The notes below the pieces were generated by a model that saw only the letters and a program-made list of their open reading frames with translations, had not been told where the DNA came from and made no database searches. Positions 44,814 through 54,572 of a DNA stretch of 64,000 nt are shown here, piece by piece (within the stretch, counting starts at the first letter, position 1; every line of letters starts with the position of its first letter). Both the position numbers and the translations under genes were made by a program. The DNA lies in assembly GCF_039539965.1 (NCBI RefSeq), contig NZ_BAABED010000001.1, positions 2,976,001 through 3,040,000 of the forward strand, in the 5' to 3' direction. The stretch is from Arthrobacter methylotrophus (GTDB lineage: Bacteria; Actinomycetota; Actinomycetes; Actinomycetales; Micrococcaceae).

Positions 44814-45979
44814 ACTTTGACCGCCAATCTGAACCCTCCCAGGTCGCTCGAGCCGATACTCACCGATCCCCCGGCGGCACGCACGCGTTCGCGGATCCCA
44901 GCCAGTCCGTTCCCGGAGCGGTCCTCGGATTCGGGGCCGACGCCATCGTCCTCCACCAGAACGCTCGACGCCGTCAACCGGACGCGGCAGCGCGCAGCAC
45001 CTGAATGCCGGACCACGTTGGTGATGCCTTCGCGAAGTACCCAGCCGAAGAGCTCCCTGTGCCTCGCGGGAACTTGTTCCACGGTTCCTGGCAATTCGGC
45101 GTCGATCCCGGCCGATTCCAATGCCGTCCGGGCGACGGCCAGCTCCGCCAGGACGTTGACGCCGCGGTAGCCAGCCACCGTGGCCCGGACGTCGGCGAGT
45201 GCACCGCGGGCCAGGTCCTGCACCGCGGCAATCTCGGCCGCGGCTTTGTCCCTGGCCGGGTCTCCGGGGACGGTGTCCAGCATCCTCCCGGCCAGCTCGG
45301 CTTTGACGGCGATCACCGTCAGGGAGTGCCCCAGGATGTCGTGCATGTCCCGGGCAACCCGGCTGCGTTCCGCGGCGACGGCGGCATCGGCCAGCTCTGT
45401 CTGCGCTTCCCGGAGCCGTGCGGTCTGCCGGATCAGCCGCGCGAAGGCGGACATCATGAGGCCCAGGGACAGGATGATCCCGGCCTGGAGCAAGGCCTGC
45501 TCCCCGTTGCCCGTCATCAACTGGGTGGAGAAGGAGACGAGGGACAAAGCGACGATGAGGAAGAAATCCGTGCGCAGCGGAAGGGATGTCATGGCGATGG
45601 CGCAAGCGAGGAACGTCCAGGTCCACAAGGCTTCCCTGCCGATGAGGAAAATGACCAGCCCGTTCAGCGCCAAGAGGATGCAGACCGACACGATGCCCGC
45701 CCGGACGCCAAGGCGCCAACTGATCTGGGGCAGGAAGACGTAGGCGGCGAAGAACACGATCAGGGACGCCGACGCCGCCGCTTTCCAAGCCAGCGGCTCA
45801 TCCACGGACCACACGATGTTCCACGTCGGCCAGGCCCAGAGCAAGATGGAAAGTCCCGCACCGATGAACCAGCCTCGCGGCCCGGGACCCGCAAACACAC
45901 TGCGCCGGAACATGGTGCCGGTCAACACCCTTCCGGAGACTACGTCCCTGAAGGAAGTGCCGTCCGGGTTGCTGGTCAT
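44810..45979 (-). CDS. Sensor histidine kinase (HPK7/DesK type)
   Basis: A 389-residue membrane kinase. About six hydrophobic segments lie in the first 180 residues with little extracytoplasmic sequence, so it may sense the membrane or the adjacent ABC exporter. The HisKA_3 dimerisation segment is SRVARDMHDILGHSLTVIAVK (phosphorylated His). The HATPase region is REGITNVVRHSGAARCRV and VEDDGVGPESEDRSGNGLAGIRER. ATG 45979 is favoured because AAGGTGG lies five bases upstream; GTG 46009 would overlap the permease. Its neighbours form an ATPase-permease-kinase-regulator operon, the usual self-regulated exporter module. Confidence 0.92.
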   Translation of the reverse strand: MTSNPDGTSFRDVVSGRVLTGTMFRRSVFAGPGPRGWFIGAGLSILLWAWPTWNIVWSVDEPLAWKAAASASLIVFFAAYVFLPQISWRLGVRAGIVSVCILLALNGLVIFLIGREALWTWTFLACAIAMTSLPLRTDFFLIVALSLVSFSTQLMTGNGEQALLQAGIILSLGLMMSAFARLIRQTARLREAQTELADAAVAAERSRVARDMHDILGHSLTVIAVKAELAGRMLDTVPGDPARDKAAAEIAAVQDLARGALADVRATVAGYRGVNVLAELAVARTALESAGIDAELPGTVEQVPARHRELFGWVLREGITNVVRHSGAARCRVRLTASSVLVEDDGVGPESEDRSGNGLAGIRERVRAAGGSVSIGSSDLGGFRLAVKV

Positions 45980-46001
45980 GGTGCCCACCTTAGTAGCTTG
46001 T

Positions 46002-46778
46002 TCAGACACGTTTGGTGTCGCGCCGGAAGGCCATCGCGGCCCCGGCCACGAAGATCACGAGCCAGAGGACCACGTTGACGATCCACGCCCAGTCGAAGGT
46101 GCCGGTGATGGGACTCCGGGCCAGCTGTCCGATCCCGTACGCCGGCGTGAACTTGGCAATGTTCCCGAAAGTCTCGCCCATGACCTCGATCGGCATGAAC
46201 AGTCCACCGAGCATCGCAAGGATGGCCAGCGCCGGGCCAAGGATCTGCATGACGTTCTGGCTCGGCATGAGGTACCCCACGAACAGTCCGAGGGCTGCGA
46301 AGACAAGGGAGCCCAGCCACGCCACCAAGCCCGCTGTCAGCCAAGTCTGTGCATCCATGGTGACACCCGCCAGGGCACCGATGACGAACTGGGCCACGAC
46401 CGCCACGAGGGACAGCGTCAACGCGGCCATAGCCTTCACCGCGATATACGCACCGGGCAGGAGGGGCGTGAGCCGAAGCTGACGGCTCCAGCCTTGGGCC
46501 CGTTCCACGGCAACTTGACTTCCAGCGCCCGTCGCAGCAGTCATCGCTGCATAAACCGTGAGGCTGATGAGGATGTACTGGCCGTAGCTGTGCCCGTTGG
46601 GCAGGAGCTTGTCCTTGTTGGACAAGCCGAAAATAAAGAAGAAAACGGCGGGCATGAATACCGTGAAGATGATGGTCCGGCGGTTCCGGAGCATGCGCTT
46701 GATCTCGATCCAGAGGAACGTGCGGTTGACCCCGCCTGCGGACGGTTTCCGGTCCTGGATGACTGTTGCCGTGCTCAT
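46002..46778 (-). CDS. ABC-2-type transporter permease
   Basis: A 258-residue permease with six hydrophobic helices (FLWIEIKRMLRNRRTIIFTVFMPAVFFFIFG opening). It forms the membrane part of a drug, lipid or peptide exporter with the ATPase encoded just upstream. Its start overlaps the ATPase stop by four bases (46775-46778). The segment ERAQGWSRQLRLTPL is typical of ABC-2 permeases paired with two-component systems. Substrate unknown. Confidence 0.9.
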   Translation of the reverse strand: MSTATVIQDRKPSAGGVNRTFLWIEIKRMLRNRRTIIFTVFMPAVFFFIFGLSNKDKLLPNGHSYGQYILISLTVYAAMTAATGAGSQVAVERAQGWSRQLRLTPLLPGAYIAVKAMAALTLSLVAVVAQFVIGALAGVTMDAQTWLTAGLVAWLGSLVFAALGLFVGYLMPSQNVMQILGPALAILAMLGGLFMPIEVMGETFGNIAKFTPAYGIGQLARSPITGTFDWAWIVNVVLWLVIFVAGAAMAFRRDTKRV

Positions 46779-47713
46779 ACGAGGTCTCCTTCAAAGTCGA
46801 TGCTCACGGGTTCCGGAATGGCATCGTCGCCGGTGAGCGCCACGAAGGCCTCCTCAAGGTTGTTGGCCGCCACCTCGACGTCGTAGGCTCCCGTGCTGTT
46901 GAGCAAGTACCGGACGACGGCGTCCGAGTCGCCCGTACGGACGGTGAGGCGTCCGCCGTCGTACTCGACGCTCTCCGCAGGCGGCATCCCGGCCAGCAAT
47001 CCACGCTCCGTTGCCGGAAGCGACGCTTTGACGGTGCGGCCTGAGGCAAGGTTCTTGATCTGGGCCGCAGTGCCGTCCGCAACGATGCTGCCTTGCCGGA
47101 CCAGGACAATCCTGTCGGCGTAGGCATCGGCTTCTTCGAGGTAATGGGTGGCGAAGATGACGGTGCGTCCGCGCTGGGCGTCGGCCCTGATGGCAGTCCA
47201 GAAGTCGCGTCGCCCGGCAACGTCCATTCCCGTGGTGGGCTCGTCCAGGATGAGCAAACCGGGATCGGAGACAAGCGCCATCGCGAAGCGGAGGCGCTGC
47301 TGCTGGCCGCCCGAGCACTTCTCCACCTTCCGGTCTGCGATCTCCAGGATGCCGGCCCGCGCCAGGACCTCGTCCACGGGTCGGGAGGAATCGAACATCG
47401 CCGCGTTGAGCTGCACAGTCTCGCGGACGCTGATGTCCCGCAGCAAGCCGCCGGTCTGCATCACTGCTGCCACCTGGCCGCGGGCGATGGCACCCCGGGG
47501 GCTGTGGCCGAAAATGGAAACGCTGCCTTGGTCCGGCGCGCTCAGTCCGAGGATCATGTCGATGGTGGTGGTCTTGCCTGCGCCGTTGGGTCCGAGGAAC
47601 GCCACCACCTCCCCCGGCTGCACGGTCAGGTCCAGGCCGCGGACGGCATGGACCTTCCCGAAGCTCTTGTGCAGTCCGGCGGCATGGACGGCCGGCACAC
47701 TCGTTATTGTCAT
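46775..47713 (-). CDS. ABC transporter ATP-binding protein
   Basis: A 312-residue ATPase: Walker A GPNGAGKTTT, Q-loop VAAVMQTGGLL, signature CSGGQQQRL (Cys in the usual Leu/Glu position), Walker B LLILDEPTTGMD and H-loop ATHYLEEAD. A C-terminal domain of about 90 residues, as in DrrA/antibiotic exporters, follows. It is the first gene of the four-gene operon (ATPase, permease, kinase, regulator) and energises export of an unknown substrate. AAGGAGCGTC precedes ATG 47713 at a good spacing. Confidence 0.95.
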   Translation of the reverse strand: MTITSVPAVHAAGLHKSFGKVHAVRGLDLTVQPGEVVAFLGPNGAGKTTTIDMILGLSAPDQGSVSIFGHSPRGAIARGQVAAVMQTGGLLRDISVRETVQLNAAMFDSSRPVDEVLARAGILEIADRKVEKCSGGQQQRLRFAMALVSDPGLLILDEPTTGMDVAGRRDFWTAIRADAQRGRTVIFATHYLEEADAYADRIVLVRQGSIVADGTAAQIKNLASGRTVKASLPATERGLLAGMPPAESVEYDGGRLTVRTGDSDAVVRYLLNSTGAYDVEVAANNLEEAFVALTGDDAIPEPVSIDFEGDLV

Positions 47714-47817
47714 GACGCTCCTTGGCTTTGGTTTACTCTCCTACCATCCAAGCCGTCATCGGCCTCGGGCGCCCGGGCGTGTGTCACCAATGCGGGATGA
47801 CAAATGTCATGTAGACA

Positions 47818-49242
47818 CTACTGCCGGCGTTCGGCTTCCCTCCGTGCCCGCCTGGTCATCACGACGGCGGCAAGCTCGCCGGTGTCGAACGATTCGAAGG
47901 CATCCGCAGACTCTGCGGTTTCAAGCTCACGGAGGTTGCCGTCGTCGTGGGCTCTTTCCGAAGCCGCGGTGCCGGCAGCCGCACGTCCCTTGGAACCGGT
48001 CGCCTTGACCACCAACACCGCGATCAAGGTGGTCACCGGAATGGCCAATACCAAGCCGATGGAGCCCACCAAAGTACGGATGACTTCCTCGGACAGCTCC
48101 GCGCTAGTCAGGGCATCAACCAGCGGGCGATCGTAGAGCATGACGATGATGAGGATGGGCAGCGCCGCCCCGGCGTAGGCGAAAGCGATCGTGTAGACCG
48201 TGGAAGCTATGTGGTCACGGCCGATCCTCATGGCCGAAGTGAACAGATTGCGTGCGCCGGTCTCGGGTGCCAGTTCATAGAGCTCCCACACGGCCGCGGA
48301 CTGGGTGATGGTGACATCGTTCAGGACGCCGAGCCCGGAGATGATGAGCCCACAGAGGATGATCCCGGAGAGGGAGATCTTGTCCGACATGTTCACCAGA
48401 GTGGCGCCTTCGCTGCTCCCGATCCCGGTCAGATTGGCCGCGTCCGTGGCCCAGGCCGCCAACAGCGCCGTAATCCCGAGCCCGAAGATCGTGCCCAGCA
48501 ATGCGGTGGATGTCCTGGCCGAGAATCCGTGGGCGAAGTAGAGCACCCCTATCATGATGGCCGTGGACCCGACCAAAGCCACGAGCAACGGCGGCTTTCC
48601 TTCCACCAGCCCCGGAAGCATGAAACTGACAAGCACCACGTAGGCTCCGGCCAAGCCAAGCAGCGCCCTGAAGCCACGCCAGCGGGCGACTGCAATGACC
48701 ACCACCGCGTAAAGGATCGCCAGCAGGGCCATGGGAACGTTCCGCACGAAGTCCAGGAAAACATACGACGGCGAGCCGTTGCCTGCCGCTGCGCCCTGCA
48801 CGCGGGAGAGGTTCAGGTAGCGGATGCTGTCCCCGACTTTAACGCCGTGGGACTTGGCGACATCCGGGTTGATGACCACCTTCACGGGGCTTCCGCCGGT
48901 GTCCGGTTGCGTGGACGCGTAGGTGCACTGGGATCCTTGCTGTTGCACACCGTTGCCTTGGGCAGTAGCCGGAGCTTGGGTCCCTTGCGTACAACTCTCC
49001 ACGGTGACGGCTTGGATCTTGCCGGTATCAAACGTCACACCCGCAGCGGCTTGGTAGGGGCTCGCGAACGTTATGCCTTCCTTGCTTCCCGACGGCCACA
49101 TGAGGAACATGGCAACGATCGTGAGCACTGCAATGGGGGCCAACACGGCCACAAGGAGCCAGTTGGCCCGTTTGCGTGCCGCGAGCGCCTGCGGGCTTGG
49201 CTCCAAAGGCTCCGTGTGACCGTGTGAATGACCGTGACCCAT
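47818..49242 (-). CDS. YibE/F-family membrane protein
   Basis: A 474-residue membrane protein with one N-terminal helix (LLVAVLAPIAVLTIVAMFL), an extracytoplasmic domain (about 55-165) with two Cys and about seven helices after that (DFVRNVPMALLAILYAVVVIAV; LGLGITALLAAW). This is the YibE/F layout. It begins with a His-rich, metal-binding-like tail, MGHGHSHGHTEP. The family has no firm function. ATG 49242 is chosen; an in-frame TTG 9 bases upstream is possible. The C-terminal tail is acidic then basic. It lies downstream of the A1 inverted repeat. Confidence 0.85.
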   Translation of the reverse strand: MGHGHSHGHTEPLEPSPQALAARKRANWLLVAVLAPIAVLTIVAMFLMWPSGSKEGITFASPYQAAAGVTFDTGKIQAVTVESCTQGTQAPATAQGNGVQQQGSQCTYASTQPDTGGSPVKVVINPDVAKSHGVKVGDSIRYLNLSRVQGAAAGNGSPSYVFLDFVRNVPMALLAILYAVVVIAVARWRGFRALLGLAGAYVVLVSFMLPGLVEGKPPLLVALVGSTAIMIGVLYFAHGFSARTSTALLGTIFGLGITALLAAWATDAANLTGIGSSEGATLVNMSDKISLSGIILCGLIISGLGVLNDVTITQSAAVWELYELAPETGARNLFTSAMRIGRDHIASTVYTIAFAYAGAALPILIIVMLYDRPLVDALTSAELSEEVIRTLVGSIGLVLAIPVTTLIAVLVVKATGSKGRAAAGTAASERAHDDGNLRELETAESADAFESFDTGELAAVVMTRRARREAERRQ

Positions 49243-49323
49243 CAGCTGCAAAACCTCATGCCGACTACCCTACGTGGGCCGGACGGGCATCTGCGACCCG
49301 GAACCCGCAGCGCCCGGAAACCC

Positions 49324-49391
49324 ACCCAACTAGCTCGCATTTGTTGTCGTTATGAGGGCTCACAACGACATGTACTGCGAGTTAGTTGGGT
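49324..49391. repeat. 68-bp inverted repeat, family A, degenerate copy
   Basis: It starts ACCCAACTAGCTCGCAT and ends CTGCGAGTTAGTTGGGT. It is the same element as 50906-50973 with mismatches inside the arms. It lies 17 bases after the stop of the flavin oxidase, so it probably acts as its terminator. Confidence 0.8.
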
Positions 49392-49408
49392 CGCGCTCAG
49401 GCTGTGGT

Positions 49409-50782
49409 TCAGGCGGGTTTGATGTTCTGGTTCACATGAAAGAGGTTTCCCGGATCGTACTTGCCCTTGATGGCCTGAAGTCGCTCGTAATTGACCCCGT
49501 AGTTCTCAGTCACACGGTTCTGGTCCTCCGCATCCATGAAGTTGATGTAGCCGCTTGCGGCCGAATACGGCCGGAGCGCCTCTGCATAGTTGCGGGCCCA
49601 GGCAATATTGGCTTCGTTGTCTGCAGGGTCCTGCCACTGTGCCGCGATCACGGGGGCGAACTTCATGCCGCGGTTGACGAACGCTGTGTCTTGGACTCCA
49701 ACCCGGGCCACAGCACCGTCAATTGGGTAAACGTGAACCGCAGTGTTGACGCTGGTAATCGTGGCACCGAATTCCGAGTGCGCACTGATGACACCATCGT
49801 TCAGCTCACTGATGAAATTGGCCTTCCAATACGCTTGCATGCCTTTCGGATTGAGCCCGTCAAACGCCACGTTGAGTGCCGGATAGGGCATCGGTGTGAT
49901 CAGGGATCCGGCCACAGGTGCGACGTCGAGGAACGGCTGCCACCGGGATTCGCCCTCGGCCGAGTCTCCCGTCCACATCCCGACCACGACACACACGGGC
50001 TTGCCGTGCCATTCTTCGGGAAGGAACGGCACCGGTGGGCCTTGGTGGAACCCGAGGAACGCCCCGAACTCTTCGGGAGCAGAGTCCATGTAATCCCGGT
50101 AGAACTTGGCGACCGTCTCAGTGTTCTCCGCTCCGTAGATGACAATGCCGACGTGGACCATGTCCATCGGATGCAGCTTGTATTCCAGGGACGTCACGAC
50201 GCCGAAGTTGCCCCCGCCTCCCCGCAATGCCCAGAAGAGGTCCTCGTTCTGGTTCTCGCTGGTGGTCAGGAACTTGCCCTCTGCCGTCACCACGTCTGCG
50301 GAGATCAAGTTGTCGCAGCTCAGGCCGTGTTTGCGGGCAAGATAGCCGATGCCGCCACCGAGGGTCAGTCCGGCGATACCGGTCGATCCCACAATCCCGC
50401 CCGTCGTTGCGAGTCCGAAAGCGTGGGTCGCGTGGTTGAAGTCTGCCCAGGTTGTTCCGGCCTCGGCACGGGCCGTGCCCGCTTCGGGGTCGACACGGAC
50501 TCCGGTGCGGTTGACGAAGTCGATGACCAGAGCGTCGTCCCAGGTCCCGAAGCCGGGAGCGCTGTGGCCACCGCCCCGGATGGCCACAGGAAGGGAGTTG
50601 TCCCGGGCGAAGTTCACGCTCGCGATGACATCCGAAACTTGTGCCACCCGGACGATGCCTGCCGGGCGTTTGTCGATCATCCCGTTAAAGACGGCACGGG
50701 CTGAATCGTACTCAGGATCACGCGGGGTGACGAGTTGCCCGCGGAGCTGTTCGCGCAGTCCATCGAGCGCGTTTGCATTCAT
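49409..50782 (-). CDS. FAD-binding oxidoreductase (BBE-like)
   Basis: A 457-residue flavoprotein of the VAO/BBE type, oxidising an alcohol or sugar with oxygen. The FAD domain has SLPVAIRGGGHSAPGFG, where the His of GGGHS is the usual covalent flavin site, and LTLGGGIGYLARKHGLSCDNL. The second covalent Cys of bicovalent members, normally just before the GGG segment, is Val/Gly here, so a single link is likely. A BBE C-terminal segment near the end (NYGVNYERLQAIKGKYDPGNLFHVNQNIKP) is present. There is no signal peptide. It is bracketed on both sides by family A inverted repeats. Confidence 0.88.
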   Translation of the reverse strand: MNANALDGLREQLRGQLVTPRDPEYDSARAVFNGMIDKRPAGIVRVAQVSDVIASVNFARDNSLPVAIRGGGHSAPGFGTWDDALVIDFVNRTGVRVDPEAGTARAEAGTTWADFNHATHAFGLATTGGIVGSTGIAGLTLGGGIGYLARKHGLSCDNLISADVVTAEGKFLTTSENQNEDLFWALRGGGGNFGVVTSLEYKLHPMDMVHVGIVIYGAENTETVAKFYRDYMDSAPEEFGAFLGFHQGPPVPFLPEEWHGKPVCVVVGMWTGDSAEGESRWQPFLDVAPVAGSLITPMPYPALNVAFDGLNPKGMQAYWKANFISELNDGVISAHSEFGATITSVNTAVHVYPIDGAVARVGVQDTAFVNRGMKFAPVIAAQWQDPADNEANIAWARNYAEALRPYSAASGYINFMDAEDQNRVTENYGVNYERLQAIKGKYDPGNLFHVNQNIKPA

Positions 50783-50905
50783 AGGTGTTACCGCCGATTC
50801 TCTTCATGAGACCGGATTAGTTCCACCCGCCGCTACCCCACCAGACCAACGGCCGGGGCTTACGTCGTCATGCCTACACCCACGCCACGGCATCGTCAAG
50901 GGTTC

Positions 50906-50973
50906 ACCCAACTAACTCGCATTTGTGGTCGTTATGAGGGCTCATAACGACCACAAATGCGAGTTAGTTGGGT
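50906..50973. repeat. 68-bp inverted repeat, family A, perfect copy
   Basis: Two perfectly complementary 33-bp arms around GG, ending ACCCAACTAACTCGCAT outward on both sides. It lies 24 bases after the stop of the minus-strand GNAT gene, as expected for a terminator. The degree of perfection exceeds what termination needs. Confidence 0.9.
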
Positions 50974-50997
50974 CAGCAGACAGCGTAGTGCCCGGTT

Positions 50998-51972
50998 CTA
51001 CTCGCTGACCACCAGGGTGTCCGCACCGCGGAGCTTCGCTTTGCCCCGCTCCAGCAAAGGATCGACGACGGCGCGCAGGGCCGTCATCGAATCGTCCACT
51101 TCGAGGAGCACGGGGTGCTGGTAGGCAATGAGGGCCAGCAGGTCACGGATTGCCTCCTGCGCCTCGTCATCCCGCAAGCGTGGCTCGTGGCCCAGGAAGA
51201 CTTCCGAAGGTTCATCCGAGCTGCCTTGGGCGTAGCTGATGGCGAAAGCCTGCAACTTGCCCTTGCGGGTGGCCGGAACTCCCGAGCCGAAAGCACTGGC
51301 CTTGGGCGCGCGCAACACGAGGGCACCATGTGCCCCCGTCAGATCGTCCAGGAACAGTCGCTGCACCGTCGGGATGGCCAACTCGCCCGGATTGTCCCAG
51401 TGGTGGACGGCGGTGTAGTACCGGCCGACGACGTCGCTCAGCTCCACCGATCCGGTGGCGAGGTCTTCCACCTGCTCGGAAGCCGCTTGCTCGGAACCGT
51501 CCCCGAACACCGGGAGCCGCAGTGGCTCGGGATCGACCACCACGAGTTGCGAACGCTGGATCGGTGCAAGCCCCGCCCACTCGGCGAACGCGGCACCGGA
51601 CGTGCCGGGCTCCACCTTGCTGCGCAACTTGCTAACCCCCGACGGCGACTGTTCGGCTTCGCGCCGCAGCATGGTCAGGAGCGTGGCCCCTATCCCGCTC
51701 CGGCGGTGGTCCTTGGCAACCTCGATGTAGGCCCAGAGCCGTTCCGGATGCAGGGAGGCCTCGTGGACCACCCCGGCCGCAACAGGGATGCCGATGCCGT
51801 CAACGACGTCCTCCGCCACGATGCACCGGCGCCAAGGCTGGCCTTGACCGCTGTTGCTCGACGGTGCGAAGGCTGCACGGAACTGCTGGCCCGGCAGGGT
51901 TTCCGGCCCGCCCCACATTTCCAGGAGGGCAAGGTCGTCGCCCTCCCGCCATTCGCGGTACTCGATTCCCAC
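50998..51972 (-). CDS. GNAT-family acetyltransferase
   Basis: A 324-residue protein whose N-terminal half is a GNAT domain with the acetyl-CoA pyrophosphate loop KDHRRSGIGATLLTMLRREAE (Q/RxxGxG/A pattern). The C-terminal half is a second, weaker GNAT-like part with SYAQGSSDEPSEVFLGHEP. Substrate unknown. The start is GTG 51972, two bases after the stop of glyS on the same strand, so the two genes are co-transcribed and probably translationally coupled. The perfect inverted repeat at 50906-50973 follows its stop. Confidence 0.82.
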   Translation of the reverse strand: MGIEYREWREGDDLALLEMWGGPETLPGQQFRAAFAPSSNSGQGQPWRRCIVAEDVVDGIGIPVAAGVVHEASLHPERLWAYIEVAKDHRRSGIGATLLTMLRREAEQSPSGVSKLRSKVEPGTSGAAFAEWAGLAPIQRSQLVVVDPEPLRLPVFGDGSEQAASEQVEDLATGSVELSDVVGRYYTAVHHWDNPGELAIPTVQRLFLDDLTGAHGALVLRAPKASAFGSGVPATRKGKLQAFAISYAQGSSDEPSEVFLGHEPRLRDDEAQEAIRDLLALIAYQHPVLLEVDDSMTALRAVVDPLLERGKAKLRGADTLVVSE

Positions 51973-51974
51973 GC

Positions 51975-53360
51975 TTAGGCGCCGATCAGTCGCGCGGCCA
52001 AGTAGCCCTCAACCTTGTCGAGTGAGACGCGTTCCTGGCTCATGGAGTCGCGCTCGCGGATGGTGACCGCCTGGTCATCCAGGGTGTCGAAATCCACGGT
52101 GATGCAGAAGGGCGTACCGATCTCGTCCTGGCGACGGTAACGGCGGCCGATGGCGCCGGCGTCGTCGAAGTCGATGTTCCAGTTCTTTCGAAGCTGCGCG
52201 CCCAGGGCCTTCGCCTTTGGGGACAGGTCCTCGTTGCGGCTCAGGGGCAGCACGGCTGCCTTCACGGGTGCGAGTCGCGGGTCGAGCTTCAGGACGGTAC
52301 GGACGTCGACGCCGCCCTTGGCGTTGGGTGCCTCGTCTTCCGTATACGCGTCGATCAGGAAGGCCATGAAGGAGCGGGTCAGTCCGGCCGCGGGCTCGAT
52401 CACGTAAGGCGTGTAGCGTTCGTTGGTGGCCTGGTTGAAGTAGCTGAGGTCAGTTCCCGATGCCTTCGAGTGCGTGGTCAGATCGAAGTCGGTGCGGTTG
52501 GCGATGCCTTCGAGCTCGCCCCACTCCGAGCCTTGGAAACCGAAGCGGTATTCGATGTCCGTGGTGCCCTTGGAGTAGTGGCTGAGCTTGTCCAGCGGGT
52601 GCTCGAAGAATCGCAGGTTCTCTTCCTTGATGCCCAGGCCGGTGTACCAGGACATGCGTTCCTTCATCCAGTACTGGTGCCACTCTTCATCCGTACCCGG
52701 CTCGACGAAGAATTCCATTTCCATCTGCTCGAACTCGCGGGTACGGAAGATGAAGTTGCCCGGCGTGATCTCGTTGCGGAACGACTTGCCGATTTGGCCG
52801 ATGCCGAAAGGCGGCTTCTTGCGGGACGTGGTGAGCACGTTGCTGAAGTTGACGAAGATGCCCTGGGCGGTTTCCGGACGCAGGTAGTGCAGGCCTTCGT
52901 CGCTGGCCACGGGACCGAGGAACGTCTTGAGCAGGCCGGAGAATTCCTGTGGTTCGGTCCATTCGCCGCGGGTGCCACAGTTGGCGCAGGCGATGTCCTT
53001 GAGTCCGTTTTCGGCGGGACGGCCCTTCTTTTCCTCGTACTCTTCCAGGAGGTGGTCCGCACGGTAGCGCTTGTGGCAGGAAAGGCACTCGACCAGAGGG
53101 TCCGAGAACACCTCGACGTGACCGGACGCTTCCCAAACCTGGCGCGGCAGGATCACCGAAGAGTCCAGGCCTACGACGTCCTCGCGGCCACGGACCACGC
53201 TCTGCCACCACTGGCGCTTGATGTTTTCCTTCAGCTCGGCACCCAGGGGGCCGTAGTCCCATGCAGAACGGGAGCCACCATAGATTTCACCGGCCTGGAA
53301 CACGAAACCCCTCCGCTTGGAGAGGGAAATGACCTGGTCGAGGACGGATTTTGCTGCCAT
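51975..53360 (-). CDS. glyS: Glycyl-tRNA synthetase (dimeric, eukaryote/archaea-like class)
   Basis: A 461-residue class II synthetase charging tRNA-Gly. It begins [33 protein letters not shown]. Motif 2 lies around [15 protein letters not shown], and motif 3 ends with [17 protein letters not shown]. Two Cys pairs (CHKRY region and CANCGTRG) suggest a zinc site. The C-terminal anticodon-binding domain includes [14 protein letters not shown]. It is the single-chain alpha2 form usual in actinobacteria, not the alpha2beta2 form. GGAGTACCC lies upstream of ATG 53360. Confidence 0.95.
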   Translation of the reverse strand: MAAKSVLDQVISLSKRRGFVFQAGEIYGGSRSAWDYGPLGAELKENIKRQWWQSVVRGREDVVGLDSSVILPRQVWEASGHVEVFSDPLVECLSCHKRYRADHLLEEYEEKKGRPAENGLKDIACANCGTRGEWTEPQEFSGLLKTFLGPVASDEGLHYLRPETAQGIFVNFSNVLTTSRKKPPFGIGQIGKSFRNEITPGNFIFRTREFEQMEMEFFVEPGTDEEWHQYWMKERMSWYTGLGIKEENLRFFEHPLDKLSHYSKGTTDIEYRFGFQGSEWGELEGIANRTDFDLTTHSKASGTDLSYFNQATNERYTPYVIEPAAGLTRSFMAFLIDAYTEDEAPNAKGGVDVRTVLKLDPRLAPVKAAVLPLSRNEDLSPKAKALGAQLRKNWNIDFDDAGAIGRRYRRQDEIGTPFCITVDFDTLDDQAVTIRERDSMSQERVSLDKVEGYLAARLIGA

Positions 53361-53474
53361 GGGTACTCCAATGTTCTACAGGGCCGCTGGGTGCGGTCCG
53401 CGGTTATGCTCTACGGAAACAGTCGTTTGGGAAACGCTGTCTTGGGGGAAGTGCTGCGCAGGAAGCTGCGAGTC

Positions 53475-54548
53475 CTAGCCTACCGGCCTTTCGCCCCGGT
53501 CCTGCCTCCCGGACCCGACTGCCAACGCCCGGGCGCGGTTCCGGGAAGTCAGCGCACCCTTTGGCCAGGGCAAGGTGGCCACGATGATGGCGAAGAGCGT
53601 CAGCAGGGTGCCCAGGACCGTCGGCAAGGCAACCACTGTTCCGGGCGAGGGAAGGACGAGATCCAGCGTGAGGGATCCGAGCAACTGCCCCGCAATCATC
53701 CCCAGGCCGGTCACCAGCACGCCCAGGCTGCGGACGAGCAGGGCCGCCAGTCCGATGAAGACGCAGCCCATGGGGCCGCCGAGGTAATACCACCATTCCG
53801 CAGGCAGTCCGTGGCCGGGACCGGCCAACAGCAATTTGATGAGCCAGGCGATCCAAAGGATGACCGTGCCGGCCACAAAATTCACGACCGTAGCGGCGAT
53901 GGGGCTGCCGTAGTGCACGGTTGCGGTGCCGTTCATGGCCTGCTGGAAACTCACGAGGCAACCCGCCACGACGGGCAGGAGGAGAGGGAGCAGTAAAGTC
54001 CCGACGTCGGCGGCCGCCCCGAGGCGAGGCGACACGGCCCAGACGACGGCGGCAATCGTCAGGACGCTGCCCAGGATCCGGACTCCGGTGATCGAGCGTC
54101 TGCCTCCGGGCCCCATGCCCGTCCGGTCGACCAGAAGCCCGCTGAGGGTCTGCCCGGTCACCGCGGCCACCGTGAACAAGGCCACCCCAAGCAAGCTAAC
54201 CGTAAACGACTGGGCGAACACGAAAAGGGCGCCGATGCCGCCGGCCAGTACATAGAACCGTGGAAAGCTGCGTTGCTTGAGGGCAGGCAGGATCCTGCGC
54301 AACGCGGCGCGGCCCTTCGGCAGCGCCAAGCCGATCGCGGCGATCAGTACCAGCCCGGTGGTGAAACTCACGACGGCGGCCGCGATGCCGTCGTCGAGCT
54401 TGGCCCCCAGCGCGCCGTTAATCCGTCCCTGAAGAGGAATCACGAGTCCGGTGGCCACAGCCAGGATCAAGCCTGTGAGCAATGGAAGGGAGGCAGCGCG
54501 AGAGGTGGTTATGGACAGGGGGCGGGACGATTGCGGCACTTTCACCAC
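53475..54548 (-). CDS. DMT-family transporter, DUF606 (YdcZ) type
   Basis: A 357-residue protein with ten hydrophobic helices in two tandem DUF606 repeats. Each begins with a similar pattern: GLVIPLQGRINGALGAKLDDGIAAAVVSFTTG in the first, and AGCLVSFQQAMNGTATVHYGSPIAATVVNFVAG in the second. The repeats insert in opposite orientation, as in other DMT proteins. Substrate unknown. It is transcribed away from the S4 protein; only 24 bases separate the two starts. Confidence 0.85.
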   Translation of the reverse strand: MVKVPQSSRPLSITTSRAASLPLLTGLILAVATGLVIPLQGRINGALGAKLDDGIAAAVVSFTTGLVLIAAIGLALPKGRAALRRILPALKQRSFPRFYVLAGGIGALFVFAQSFTVSLLGVALFTVAAVTGQTLSGLLVDRTGMGPGGRRSITGVRILGSVLTIAAVVWAVSPRLGAAADVGTLLLPLLLPVVAGCLVSFQQAMNGTATVHYGSPIAATVVNFVAGTVILWIAWLIKLLLAGPGHGLPAEWWYYLGGPMGCVFIGLAALLVRSLGVLVTGLGMIAGQLLGSLTLDLVLPSPGTVVALPTVLGTLLTLFAIIVATLPWPKGALTSRNRARALAVGSGRQDRGERPVG

Positions 54549-54572
54549 CCTACTTCAGGCATCATTGATTGT

